DNA of 64,000 nucleotides from Hevea brasiliensis (Eukaryota; Streptophyta; Magnoliopsida; Malpighiales; Euphorbiaceae). Location of the stretch: NCBI RefSeq assembly GCF_030052815.1, contig NC_079503.1, forward strand, positions 55,904,735 through 55,968,734. The letters are read 5' to 3'. The notes beneath the pieces were generated by a model. That model was not told where the DNA came from and did no database searches. It saw only the letters and a program-made list of their open reading frames with translations. Both the position numbers and the translations under genes were made by a program. Positions 1 through 11,604 of this stretch are shown here, piece by piece (positions within the stretch are counted from its first letter, which is position 1; the number at the start of each line of letters is the position of its first letter).

Positions 1-43
1 AATCCACCAAAACTTTCCTTTCTTGCTCCCAAAATGTTGCCCT
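1..43 (-). repeat. Remnant of an LTR A-like sequence at the window edge
   Basis: These bases resemble, in the same orientation, part of the minus-strand LTR A copy near 32480-32520; the shared stretch TTCTTGCTCCCAAA is the clearest piece. This suggests that E0, which begins at 44, was itself inserted into an older reversed LTR A. The match is short and the left side is cut by the window, so this is tentative. Confidence 0.35.
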
Positions 44-593
44 CGTAACACCCCTATTTGTATAGCCTGGTATATTTCACTGTTCCGGTGACCGTTGTTG
101 GTCCGGACAATTAAGAGGATTAGAATCACACTTAAGACAACTAAATAAGCCATAAACACAAATAATTAGTAATTGCCAATTAGTTAAGTATGAATAAGAA
201 AAACAGAACATAAGAAGTTAAATGAGCCAAGAGTCACAACAATGGGTGACCGTCTTGGGAATGACTGCGAAGTCATTTTAAACTCAAATTTCGAACCGTA
301 AAATGTGACGCTGCGGTCCTTAGGACCATTACGAACATAGTGGAAAAGAGAAAATCACGAAAAGAACTGTTAAGCCAGTTAAATAATTAGGTCAGGGAGC
401 TGGAAAAAATATTGAATTATTTGCAAATCGGGATGAACCGGCGAGGGGCAATTTCGTTAATTGACCCCGAGAGCTGACTCCTGACCTACTGTGAAATAAA
501 ATCGGAGAAAAGAAAATTTCAAAATCGAGAATTAAATTAAAGAACTAATAGAAAAATAAATAGAAAAAAAAAGAAAATGAAAAAGTAAAAGGG

Positions 594-627
594 TGATGAC
601 ATCATGCATGACATCATGCATCATGCC
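594..627. promoter_or_regulatory. Tandem TGACATCA-containing repeat in LTR A U3
   Basis: A 12-bp unit ATGACATCATGC occurs twice in tandem, followed by a partial third unit. Each unit contains TGACATCA, one base from the palindromic CRE/bZIP site TGACGTCA. The E2 5' LTR has the same array (37557-37590), while its 3' LTR keeps only one unit (62400-62421). A role as a U3 enhancer is inferred from position and repetition only. Confidence 0.4.
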
Positions 628-1372
628 ATAAAAGTCATAATTAATATAATTAATTAAATTGGAATTTATGGTCTTCCTAAAGACAAAATACTTAAAAGAA
701 AAAAAAAAAGTATCATTTGGTCTTCCCTTCCAAGCCGTCTCCCATCTCCCTCACTTCTCCATAAAAAGTCCTCCATTAAAGCTTGTCTTCAAGCTTTGAA
801 ACTCTCACTAAACCTCAACTTCTCCCATACTTGCTTCACAAAAACTTGTTCTAGTCACTTGGAAAGGAGCTTGACAACAAAAAGAAAAATAAAGGAAGAA
901 GTTTTGAAGAAAAAAAAATTCTACATAAAAGGTTAGTAATCAAATTTGATAATTTGAGTTTGATTCTTACATTTCTAACTTATTGAGCTTGTAAATAAAC
1001 TTAAAATGGAAAGAAAATTTGTTGAGGGATTATATAGAATTTTGGACAGCTAGGGTTTGGTTGGACAAAGTATAAATTTGTTTGAGCTAAACATGTTAGG
1101 AAGCTTAATTGAGTTAAGGGAGCATGTTTATAAGTGTTTAATTAGCTAAATGCAACAAATGACATGAACTAGGGTTTTAAACATTAGGGTTTAGAGACCA
1201 AAAAATGTGAAGAAGTGCTAAATGATGTCTTTGACATAGTTTAAGGGAAGAAATGGTCATTTGTGACCTAATTAAGTGTGTTAGAAGTGTTTAAATCAAA
1301 GCCAAATTCGGATTGGGTATGAAGCATGACCAAAAGTCAACTTTAAGGAACCAAAAATGGAATTTTACAAGT

Positions 1373-1395
1373 CCAATTGGTATGAGACCAATTGG
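1373..1395. other. CCAATTGG inverted repeat in LTR A
   Basis: Two copies of the self-complementary octamer CCAATTGG are separated by 7 bp (TATGAGA). They can form a stem of about 9 bp with an ATGAG loop. The same arrangement recurs in LTR B2 at 17601-17627 with an 11-bp stem and, imperfectly, in LTR C near 49850. Its function is unknown. Confidence 0.5.
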
Positions 1396-1642
1396 GAATG
1401 AAAATAGGCACTAAATGACACAATTTTCATTTAGGAAGCATGCCCAAAAAGTGACTAAAACCTAGTGAACAAATTGACCAAAGTTGAAAAATTGTAGGCT
1501 GCCCTACACAAACTGACCAAATGAATAGTGTTTGTTCATTTAGTCATAACTCGAGCTAGGTAGGGCAAAATGACCTGAAATTTTACCAGTGGTTAGATGG
1601 GATGTAGACATAAAACTTTCATGAAGAGCACAAACCCAAATT

Positions 1643-3724
1643 TGAAGGAACGGAAGCGTGAAAAACACAAGTTTATACTATTGAATTCAAAAATTTTCAC
1701 CTAGGGTCACATGCATCATGCAAGATTTATTTTTATCTATTTGATTTCAATGATAAACAACATATTAAAACTCTTTTAATATGTTTTTGGATCTGTGTTT
1801 GCCATTTAAGATTTTAAAATTAATCAGATTAATTTTAGAACCCTAGATTAAATCAAGAACGATTACACTAACCTCTTGATGCACTGCAGCGTGTCTGCGC
1901 CTTTGAGATTCGTCTTTAGGACACCAGATGTTGTTCCTTTAGCTTTTCCACACCAAGAACACCTATGTTAGCCCTTGAAAAGCTTCTAAAGCCTTTTCTA
2001 TTAATTAGAAATTCAAGTTCTGCCTTTTAAGAGATTAGAGATGTAAACAGGACACTAGAAACAATTTCTAGTGTTCTTAATTCAAGAGATTGATGGCTAA
2101 TCTCTTTGAATTGATGAGAGATGAAGAAGAATAGAGGGAGGGCTGCAAAATGGCGTGACCAAGGAGTGTGGCTGCTGGTTGTATTTTATTTTCTCATAAC
2201 AACACTTAAATAACTAGGTTAACACATTAAACCCTTGCCACATGTCACCCTTTGATTAGCTCTAAGTTTAAGTGACCCAATCACATTGTGCCAAGTGTCA
2301 AACCTATATGTAGTCTTGATTTTAATCATCTTACATGATTAAAAAACATTTGGCAAGCTTATGTGTTATGCCATGTGTCACCATCTCATGGTGCCACGTG
2401 TCACACTGCAAAATGACCAAAATGCCCCTGTGTCTTAATTTTGAGTTCTCAACCCAAAATAATTATTTTTCTTCTTCTAATTAATTTATATCAAATATAA
2501 ATTAATTAATTTCTCATTAATTAAATTCATATTTAAACACTTTAAATATAAATTTAACTTATATTATACATCCAATAATCTAGATTTGGTTTCAAGTCAT
2601 GCTAGGGACTTTGCAAACTAATTGCAAACCAAACCTATTTAATTAATCAATTAAACTCTTTAATTAATTAATTAAATCATATTTAATTAGGTGATAACTT
2701 GTGTATGTGTGTGACTTACTAAGCTCATCACTAGTTGGCAATGAGACATGATATCAACTCTTAATATCATCAGAACTCTTTCTTACCATAAATGATTTCT
2801 CTAAATCATTTTATGAACCTCATAGACCATGGTTAACACCTAGCATAGCATGCCATGGCCACTCAATTAGTAATAAGGTTTACCTTAAATGAACCTATAA
2901 TCATATGTTACCATGCACTAGAATCTCTCTTACAAAATCCCAACTCAATTTGAGTCATGGTTTATGTCAAACTCCATTTGCTATGAATATTATGTTCTCT
3001 TTTAATTCCAGTTCTTGATTAAAAGATTTTCTCATCGAAACTCTTTTACGAATAAATCTATCTGTCTGGCCAGAACTTCAAACATCAAGAACAATTAAAT
3101 GAACATAGGATTTTATCTCTATTTACTTAGAGGAACAGATTCCATCTTGATCAACACCTACCTCCATATATAACTAGTAGGAGCCAACACATGCCCATAT
3201 ACCCATACACAGTACAAGTATGAAAGCAGTATCAAACTCAAACTACCTATATACAAGATAACTGTGCTATCTCAGGTCTAAAGATTATATGCACTGATAT
3301 GATTTATGACAAAACATTGACAAGACTAAACTCCATGTGCTTGTCATAAGTGTCACTGGTTCGGTCTAGTTATCATTTATAAGTGCCTATCATGTTTGTT
3401 ATATGGCATGAGACTCACCATTCCATCTTATTTATATCTCATATAAATAACTTGGGAACAAACATGAATACAATCTTTCTGGATAAGTCATGTCCTTATT
3501 ATGAAGTATCCTCGATTGTGAAGCTATTTATGATACTTCGTGCTAGAAATATTGTCACTCATATTCTTAACAACTTAAGAATAATATTTCTAACAAAATA
3601 TCAATGGACCTTTTCTATTACACATAAATATATTATGTAAACGGAAAAGTGGAAATTCCTTTTATTAATAAAAATATGTACAAGATACATACTAAATGAT
3701 ATGCTCTAGGGCAACCTACTAACA
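1643..3724 (-). repeat. 3' LTR D of copia E4
   Basis: A 2082-bp LTR which on the minus strand begins TGTTAGTAGGTTGCCC at 3724 and ends CCGTTCCTTCA at 1643. It is nearly identical to the 5' LTR at 9499-11604, which is 2106 bp. One visible difference is an AT-rich block of about 24 bp near 10360, between TTAATTAAT repeats, that is present in the 5' LTR and in the solo LTR at 52974 but absent here, as expected for slippage. A conserved antisense ORF of 85 codons (3383-3640) lies inside it but has no recognisable product. Confidence 0.95.
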
Positions 3725-3740
3725 ATCTCCCACTAGCACT
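3725..3740 (-). other. Polypurine tract of copia E4
   Basis: On the minus strand the bases just before the 3' LTR read ...GTGGGAGAT followed by TGTTAG. This is a short purine tract in the correct place for plus-strand DNA priming. Confidence 0.7.
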
Positions 3741-3744
3741 AGAG

Positions 3745-5830
3745 CCATTCATTACAATATCTTAGACCTATCTTCTCAAGATGTCTGTCTAACTGAGTCT
3801 GTGACATAGGCTTAGTGAATGGATCAGCTGGATTTTTAGCTGATGCTATTTTCTGCATGGCTACATCGCCTCGCCCAACTATTTCTCTGATAATGTGGTA
3901 GCGCCTTTCTATGTGTTTGGATTTCTGGTGAGACCTTGGTTCCTTAGCTCAGATGATCGCTCCATTATTGTCACGATTAGTGGAACTGGCGACTCAATGG
4001 AAGGAACTCTGTAAGTTACATCATGAACTTCTTTATCTAAATGACTTCCTTTGCGACATCCGATGCGAGAATATACTCAGCCTCTGTAGTGGAATCTGCA
4101 GTTATGCTCTATTTGGAACTCTTCCAACTGACTGCACCTCCATTACAAATGAACACATATCCAGAGGTAGACTTTCTATCATCGATATCTGATTGGAAAT
4201 CAGATTCAGTATAACCATCCAATTGCAAGTCTCCACCTCCATAAATCAAGAATAAATCCTTAGTTCTTCTCAAGTACTTAAGAATATTCTTGACAGCTAT
4301 CCAGTGTTCCAAACCTGGATTGGATTGATACCTGCTAGTCAAACTAACAGCATATGCGATATCCGGCCTAGTACACAACATTGTACACATTAAACTTCAA
4401 ATAGCCGAAGCATATGGAATCCTGGCCATCTTATCTCTTTCTTCAGGTGTCTTTGGAGACATCTCTTTAGAAAGATGGATACCATGTCTCACTGGTAACA
4501 ATCCTCTCTTGGAATCAAGCATGTTAAACCTCTTTAACACCTTTTCTAAGTAAAGACTTTGGGATAAATCAATTATTCTTTTCGCTCTATCTCTATAGAT
4601 GCGAATCCCAAGAATATATGTTGCCTCCCCTAAGTCTTTCATGGAGAATGTATTTGACAACCATACCTTTATAGTCGTCAACATACCTGTGTCATTACCC
4701 ATCAACAGTATGTCATCCACATATAAGACAAGGAAAGTGATAGCACTGTCACTAACCTTCTTATATACTCATGGCTCATCCTCATTTTTTGATAAAACCA
4801 AAGGATTTAATGGCTTCATCAAAACGGATGTTCCAACTCCTCGAAGCTTGTTTCAACCCATAAATGGATCGCTTTAGCTTGCATACCTTGGAACCATCTT
4901 GGGATTCAAATCCCCTAGGTTGTTCCATGAAAATGTTTTCTTCAATGTATCCATTGAGAAAAATTTGTTTGACATCCATCCGCCAAATCTCGTAATCATA
5001 GTATGCATTCTATTGATAAAATCCTAATTGATTTAAGCATGGCAACAAAGCAGAAAGTCTCCTCATAGTCAATTCCTTGCCTTTGGCGAAACCCTTTCGC
5101 TACTAGCCTTGCCTTATAGGTCTCTACCTTTCCATCAGAACCAATTTTCTTCTTGAAAACCCATTTGTTCCCTATAGGTATAATACCTTCAGGTGGGTCA
5201 ACAAGATCCCAAACTTGATTCTTATACATGGAATCAATCTCGGATTTCATAGCATCAATCCATTTTGAAGAGTCTATATCTGATATAGCTTCTTCATAGG
5301 TAAGTGGATCATCTCCATGATCTACTTCTTCATGAGTAGACAACTCTTGTTCTTCTTCATGAAGAAAACCATATCTCACTGGTGGGTGAGATACCCTGGT
5401 TGTTCTACGAGGAACAGCTGTAGATGTTTCATCAATAGGTATTGGTTGACTAGATGGATCTATATCCATCTGATCTGTTGGTTGGTCAGAATTCTCCAAT
5501 TCTAACTCTATTTGCCTTCCTTTGCCTTCTTCTTGAATAAACTGTTGTTCAAGAAATATTGCATCTCTACTTATCACAACCTTTTGTGAAGTAGGCAAAT
5601 AAAAATAATATCCAAAACTATCTTTTGGATATCCAACAAATCGACCTTTTTCTGATCTGGTCTCCAATTTATCAGTGTTGACTTTTTGATATAAGTGGAC
5701 AACCCCAAATCTTAACATGCTTAAGACTTGGTTTTCTTCCATGCCATATCTCATAAGGTGTGGAAGAAAGCGATTTTGATGGAATCCTATTCGAATATAC
5801 AAAGTGATTCTAATGCAAATCCCCAAAAGA
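3745..5830 (-). pseudogene. Copia RT and RNase H (E4), broken
   Basis: This is the C-terminal half of the copia polyprotein. Reading the minus strand from 5830 down, an acidic linker leads into the RT N-terminus (WVFKKKIGSDGK, ARLVAKGF; about 5060-5250), then the fingers/palm piece ending IYGLKQASRSW (4782-4979). The catalytic YVDD follows at 4712-4723 and the RNase H block DDRKSTSGYVF near 4140-4180. RNase H continues in broken frames to about 3745. Visible lesions include frame changes between 5826, 4979 and 4720, a GGA-to-TGA stop at 4397-4399 and a CAG-to-TAG stop at 4109-4111. The RT active-site aspartates are still present. The product would have been RT/RNase H, which copies the element RNA in virus-like particles. 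Confidence 0.9.
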
Positions 5831-6820
5831 AGATTGGCATATCAGTATAGCTCATCATACTACGTACCATATCCAATAGGGTACGATTTCTCCTTTCAGA
5901 TACACCATTCAGCTGTGGCGTTCCTGGAGGAGTCAGCTGAGAAACAATGCCATGCTCTCTCAAGTATTCATCAAATTCAGTACTCAAATATTCACCTCCA
6001 TGATCTGATCAAAGAGCTTTAATACTCTTTCCTGTTTGATTTTCTACTTCAGATTTAAATTCTTTGAACTTTTCAAAAGATTCATGTTTGTATTTCATCA
6101 AATACAAATACCCAAACCTTGATTTATCATCAGTAAAGGTAATAAAATAATGAAAACCCCCTCTAGCCATTTCTTTAAATGGACCACATACATCACTATG
6201 TATTAGCTCTAAAATATTTTCAGCTCTTAGCCCTTGTCTAACAAAGGGTGATCTAGTCATTTTACCCTGAAGGCAAGATTCACAAGTTGGAGTAGGCTCA
6301 GAGCCCAATGAGGATAGAATCCCCATTTTCTCCAATTTTGCAATCCTATCTTCTGCAATATGACATAATCTTAAGTGCCAAATATATTTTGAACTTGAGT
6401 TGGTTTTCACCATGGCATTGCATTCTTTTAGATCACTTGCATTCAATTTGTGTTTGTCATTATTATCCAAATAATAAAGACCATCATTCATATAACCCGA
6501 ACCAACATATTTATTTCCAAAATAAATATTGCAATCATCATCAGTGAACTGAAATTCATAGCCATTTCTAGTCAAACTAGATATAGAAATGATGTTCTTA
6601 AAAGCATCAGGTACATATAAAATATTATCCAAACACAAAACATGTCCAAACATGTAAAAAGATTTAGATCCTATGGCTAAAGCTTCAACAGTTGAGCCAT
6701 TGCCAATCCGGACTCTAATATCTTGAGAATGCAAGTCGCTTGTTTGCTAGTTCTGCATATCATTAGAAATGTGAAGCGCACTGTATCTAAAACCCAAGTG
6801 TAGATGAACTATGAGTATCA
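5787..6820 (-). pseudogene. Copia integrase and protease remnant (E4), broken
   Basis: Minus-strand reading of 6009-6734 shows the end of the protease region (VRIGNGSTV), the linker SLTRNGYEFQF, then the integrase zinc domain (HLRLCH ... CESCLQGK) and the start of the catalytic core (HSDVCGPF, FITFTDDKSRFGYLY). The core continues at 5787-5987 with QLTPPGTPQLNGVSERRNRTLLDM, the region around the third catalytic acidic residue. A TGA near 6007 separates the two parts. The protease active site, expected as a D-T/S-G motif near 6790, reads LDTVR and is followed by a frame change, so protease is dead. Integrase inserts the cDNA into the host chromosome. Confidence 0.88.
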
Positions 6821-7715
6821 TCGAATCTAAATAACAAGATACGGACATACCTTCCGAAGGTGTATCCTTCTTGTCCTTCAGAGAAGCAAGATACTCAGGC
6901 GGTTCCTTTTACGGTGCCCATCCTTTTGGCGATGGAAACACTTTCCTTTGCCTCCATCGACTTTAGTCTTCCTTTTCTATTTAGCTATTTTCTTGGAAGG
7001 ACCGTGAATCGAGGTTTCTTTTTCTTATTGCCCTTCTTCTTGTTGGACTTTCCAGCAGAAGAAGATGCAACCAAAGCTACCTCTTTCCCTTTATTGCCTG
7101 GCATATTCTTTTGGGCAATAACCAGCATGTTTAGTAAACCAGCTAAGGTGCATTCCTGTTTAGTCATATGGAAATTTGTCACAAAATTCCCAAAAGACTC
7201 AGGAAGGGACTGAAGGATCAAATCCGTCTGTAGTTGGAAATCCATGTTGAAGTCAAGATGTTCCAACTGCTCAATCAGCAGAATCATCTTGTGGACATGA
7301 TCCCCAACATTTTGTCCCTCAGACATCCTCATACGGAATAGCTGTCTAGATATCTCATACTTAGCATTCCTGCTGTGCTCACCATACAACTCTTGTAGGT
7401 GAAGGAGGATCTCACTCGCACTCTGCATGTTCTCATGTTGCTTCTGTAACTCATTACTCATGGAAGCAAGCATGTAACACTTAGCTCTCATATCATGCTC
7501 CTTCCACTTGTCCAAAGTATCATGTTCCTCTTGTGTGGCCTCTGGAGGTAAGGGACCAGGAACATTTGAATCTAGAACATATCCTATATGTTCAAGGTTC
7601 AGGACAAGCTTCAAATTTCTTAGCCAATCAGACAGATATGGTCCTGTCAACCTATTGTGATCAAGTATGCTCGCAAGGATATTGGATGGTGGTGGTTGTT
7701 TTGTGCTTATTTTTA
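6821..7715 (-). pseudogene. Copia Gag (E4), start codon not evident
   Basis: A minus-strand ORF from 7650 to 6985 encodes a retrotransposon Gag of UBN2/DUF4219 type. It shows WLRNLKLVLNLEHIGYVL, then WKEHDMRAKCYMLASMSNEL, then LFRMRMSEGQNVGDHVHKM, and a Lys-rich tail (KSNKKKGNKKKK). The frame stays open upstream through PPPSNILASILDHNRL to about 7715, but no ATG is apparent there; ATA stands where a start might have been. The zinc knuckle expected after the Lys-rich tail (6821-6984) is degenerate. Gag forms the particle shell and binds the element RNA. Confidence 0.85.
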
Positions 7716-7912
7716 TCAGAAAATTAACTGTAGAAAATAACCAGATTAATTAGTAAATGTATCATGTAATTAACCAAAATGATTATGGTCTTTTAATCAA
7801 ATTGGTCCTCCCACTAACTTAGCGAATCCTACACTTCCAAAGTAGGAAACGGAAATCCTAGTTGGATGGATTTCTATTGGGTGATTGAATTCTTATAATT
7901 CTATTGATCATC

Positions 7913-8126
7913 CTCAGGTACATCCATTATTGGAATTACAATAAACTATAAGTGAGCAACTCCTTGCCCATCACATCTCATGTGAGGTTCAATCATTTAC
8001 CTAGCCCCTAATGCTCAAAATCTCAGGTACATCCATTATTGACTTATCTTGCATTAGTTAAGTTGATCCCATTGAGCCAGTAATTATGTAAATAATTTTA
8101 ATGCCCTCAGGTACATCCAATATTGG
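7913..8126. repeat. Three dispersed copies of CTCAGGTACATCCA in the E4 leader
   Basis: Near-identical 21-bp motifs starting CTCAGGTACATCCA and ending TATTGG occur at 7913-7933, 8022-8042 and 8106-8126, with spacings of 109 and 84 bp. The last differs by one base (T to A), and the second diverges in its final two bases. The intervening sequence is not clearly repeated, so the motif itself appears to be the conserved unit. Confidence 0.7.
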
Positions 8127-8900
8127 CCACCAAACCATTTACATATTTACAACATCTCATGCTTAACAATTATTCTTAAGAAAATCTCTTACATTAATTG
8201 CATCTTATGCAACTATTTAAAATTTCTTAAAATAATTGCCCCAATGGAGGGCCTATGTTATAATTACTTTAATTATAGCATATCCAACTTAATCATTTGT
8301 TTGGAAGATTTTATGGTCATTCTAATTACTATTAAGGTCTCACTTTGCACATTATCCATTTAGCATGCATATATCATATAATTGCATACATTTCCATACA
8401 TCTCATGCATTCATGGATAAGCAGTAAATATGGTATGATCATGGACTTTCTAAGGGATTCAATTCTGAGCCACCAAGAATTGAATCAGGGCATTCCTAGG
8501 TGCATTTCATTCATTCATTTTACAAGAGTTGCTAAAGGAGTACATAATCAACACTTGATCTTGAATTCCTCCCACTGGTCCCACCAATGCTCTTGACCTC
8601 GTTGAACTTCTTGCAATCCAATATTACATAGTAATCCTTGGCATACCAAGGCGAATTTACAAGAACTTAAATAAATGAAATTACAACCCAAAAATTATTA
8701 CAAACTTAATAATACATGCCCAAAATAAATTAAAACAAATTAATTAATTTACAATCCCAAAGAAACATAAAAGAAATAAATCCAATCACATTGGTCTTTT
8801 ATAGTCCATGATCATCCATCATGCATATCACTATTTAACAATTAAATAAAACATACATACTTAAATTAAATTGAATATCTCATATTCAACTTAAAAATCT

Positions 8901-9235
8901 AGATTTGAATATGATTCAAATAAATTTAAAAATTCAGATTTGAATCTTATTCAAACAAATTTAAAAATTCAGATTTGAATCACATTCAAACAACTTCAAA
9001 AATTCAGATTTGAATCACATTCAAACATTTTTTTAAAAATCAGATTTGAATCACATTCAAACATTTTTTTAAAAAATCAGATCTGAATTTTATTCAATCA
9101 ATTTTAAAAAAATCAGATTTAAATATGATTCAAACAACTTTAAAAATTCAGATTTGAATCACATTCAAACAACTTTTAAAATTCAGATTTGAATCACATT
9201 CAAACAATTTTTAAAATTCTGATTTGAATCATAAT
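8901..9235. repeat. 35-bp minisatellite, about ten units, in the E4 leader
   Basis: Units begin with AGATTTGAAT at 8901, 8936, 8971, 9006, 9042, 9079, 9115, 9150, 9185 and 9220, giving a period of 35-37 bp. Most units contain the inverted repeat TTTGAAT-CAC-ATTCAAA followed by an A/T run. Middle units (9042-9115) are longer by 1-2 bp because of extra T or A. The array lies close to the primer-binding site. Confidence 0.9.
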
Positions 9236-9483
9236 TTAATTGTGTGATTAAAATTCCTAATTAAACATTTTAATTAGTCATATGATGAACCTTTCATCAT
9301 GCAACAATTGCAGAATTTAATAACAACCATGCGCACCATGATCTTCCAAAGCCATGCGCACCATGTTGGAGTTCATCAAGCATGCCGCCACACCTCTTGA
9401 TCCAACCAGCAATGGATCAATCATCTCATGATCAAATCACACAATTAAATCATATAATAAACAATCTAAATGGCAAATATAGT

Positions 9484-9496
9484 GGCTCTGATACCA
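9484..9496 (-). other. Primer-binding site of copia E4
   Basis: The minus strand reads TGGTATCAGAGCC two bases after the 5' LTR end. This is the standard plant site pairing with the 3' end of initiator methionine tRNA, and it is intact. Confidence 0.95.
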
Positions 9497-9498
9497 AT

Positions 9499-11604
9499 TG
9501 AAGGAACGGAAGCGTGAAAAACACAAGTTTATACCATTGAATTCAAAAATTTTCACCTAGGGTCACATGCATTATGCAAGATTTATTTTTATCTATTTGA
9601 TTTCAATGATAAACAACATATTAAAACTCTTTTAATATGTTTTTGGATCTGCATTTTCCATTTAATATTTTAAAATTAATCAGATTAATTTTAGAACCCT
9701 AGATTAAATCAAGAACGATTACACTAACCTCTTGATGCACTGCAGCGTGTCTGCGCCTTTGAGATTCGTCTTCAGGACACCAAATATTGTCCCTCTAGCT
9801 TGTCCACACCAAGAACACCTACGGCAGCCCTTGAACAGCTTCTAAAGCCTTTTCTATTAATTAGAAATTCAAGTTCTGCCTTTTAAGAGATTAGAGATGT
9901 AAACAGGACACTAGAAATAATTTCTAGTGTTCTTAATTCAAGAGATTGATGGCTAATCTCTTTGAATTGATGAGAGATGAAGAAGAATAGAGAGTGGGCT
10001 GCAAAATGGCGTGACCAAGGAGTGTGGCTGCTGGTTGTATTTTATTTTCTCATAACAACACTTAAATAGCTAGGTTAACACATTAAACCCTTGCCACATG
10101 TCACCCTTTGATTAGCTCTAGGTTTAAGTGACCCAATCACATTGTGCCAAGTGTCAAACCTATATGTAATCTTGATTTTAATAATCTTACATGATTAAAA
10201 AACATTTGGCAAGCTTATGTGTTATGCCATGTGTCACCATCTCATGGTGCCACGTGTCACACTGCAAAATGACCAAAATGCCCTTGTGTCTTAATTTTGA
10301 GTTCTCAACCCAAAATAATTATTTTTCTTCTTCTAATTAATTTATATCAAATATAAATTAATTAATTAATCTCTATTAATTAATTTCTCATTAATTAAAT
10401 TCATATTTAAACACTTTAAATATAAATTTAACTTCTATTATACATCCAATAATCTAGTTTGGTTTCAAGTCATACTAGGGACTTTGCAAACTAATTGCAA
10501 ACCAAACCTATTTAATTAATCAATTAAACTCTTTAATTAATTAATTAAATCATATTTAATTAGGTGATAACTTGTGTATGTGTGTGACTTACTAAGCTCA
10601 TCACTAATTGGCAATGAGACATGATATCAACTCTTAATATCATCAGAACTCTTTCTTACCATAAATGATTTCTCTAAATCATTTTATGAACCTCATAGAC
10701 CATGGTTAACACCTAGCATAGCATGCCATGGCCACCCAATTAGTAATAAGGTTTACCTTAAATGAACCTATAATCATATGTTACCATGCACTAGAATCTC
10801 TCTGTTATAAAATCCCAACTCAAGCTGGAGTCATGGTTTATGTCAAACTCCATTTGCTATGAATATTATGTTCTCTTTTAATTCCAGTTCTTGATTAAAA
10901 AGATTTTCTCATCAGAAACTCTTTTCTGAATAAATTTATCTGTCCTGGCCAGGAACTTGAAACATCAAGAACAATTAAATGAACATAGGATTTTATCTCT
11001 ATTTACTTAGAGGAATAGATTCCATCTTGATCAACACTTACCTCCATATATAACTAGTAGGAGCCAACACATGCCCATATACCCATACACAGTACAAGTA
11101 TGAAAGCAGTATCAAACTCAAACTACCTATATACAAGATAACTGTGCTATCTCAGGTTTAAAGATTATATGCACTGATATGATTTATGACAAAACATTGA
11201 CAAGAATAAACTCCATGTGCTTGTCATAAGTGTCACTGGTTCGGCCTACTTATCATTTATAAGTGCCTATCATGTTTGTTATATGGCATGAGACTCACCA
11301 TTCCATCTTATTTATATCTCATATAAATAACTTGGGAACAAACATGAATACAATCTTTCTGGATAAGTCATGTCCTTATTATGAAGTATCCTCGATTGTG
11401 AACCTATTTATGATACTTTGTGCTAGAAATATTGTCACTCATATTCTTAACAACTTAAGAATAATATTTCTAACAAAATATCAATGGACCTTTTCTATTA
11501 CACATAAATATATTATGTAAACGGAAAAGTGGAAATGCCTTTTATTAATAAAAATATGTACAAGATACATACTAAATGATATGCTCTAGGGCATACCACT
11601 AACA
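9499..11604 (-). repeat. 5' LTR D of copia E4
   Basis: A 2106-bp LTR which on the minus strand begins TGTTAGTGGTATGCCC at 11604 and ends CCGTTCCTTCA at 9499. It matches 1643-3724 and the solo copy 52974-55055. It would carry the promoter for the minus-strand element; I did not locate a TATA box with confidence. An ATTAATTAA-rich block lies at 10320-10400. Confidence 0.95.

Larger units (their letters stand above)
44..1642 (+). repeat. LTR A of element E0, left part (split by copia E4)
   Basis: This begins CGTAACACCCCTATTTG, one base from the family terminus TGTAACACCCC seen at 37002 and 61844. It aligns along its length with the E2 LTR A. The copy is broken at 1642 by copia E4 and resumes at 11605, so the joined LTR is about 3.6 kb, the same as the E2 LTR (3611 bp). 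It is a plus-strand gypsy LTR of the Tekay-like group and contains no coding sequence. U3 carries tandem TGACATCA sites (594-627) and a CCAATTGG inverted repeat (1373-1395). Confidence 0.85.
7716..9481 (-). other. Long untranslated leader of copia E4
   Basis: About 1.77 kb lies between the primer-binding site and gag with no coding sequence that I recognise. It holds three dispersed copies of a CTCAGGTACATCCA motif (7913, 8022, 8106) and a 35-bp minisatellite (8901-9235). Long structured leaders are common in plant copia elements, and roles in packaging or internal translation are possible, but nothing here proves one. Confidence 0.75.
1643..11604 (-). mobile_element. E4: complete but defective Ty1/copia retrotransposon
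   Basis: This is a 9.96-kb minus-strand copia element. It has LTR D copies at both ends (TGTTAG...CCTTCA), an initiator-Met primer-binding site at 9484-9496, and a polypurine tract next to the 3' LTR. Coding order on the minus strand is Gag, protease remnant, integrase, RT, RNase H. Having integrase before RT defines copia. The target duplication AAATT is intact at 1638-1642 and 11605-11609, so this is a clean insertion into LTR A of E0. Long LTRs of about 2.1 kb and a leader of about 1.8 kb make it larger than most copia elements. Stops and frameshifts break the polyprotein, so it cannot be autonomous. The exact copia lineage is not resolved; the protein is TNT1-like. Confidence 0.95.

Noticed and set aside
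8901..9235. CRISPR-like array
   Set aside because: Units are contiguous tandem repeats with no unique spacers, in a plant retrotransposon leader.
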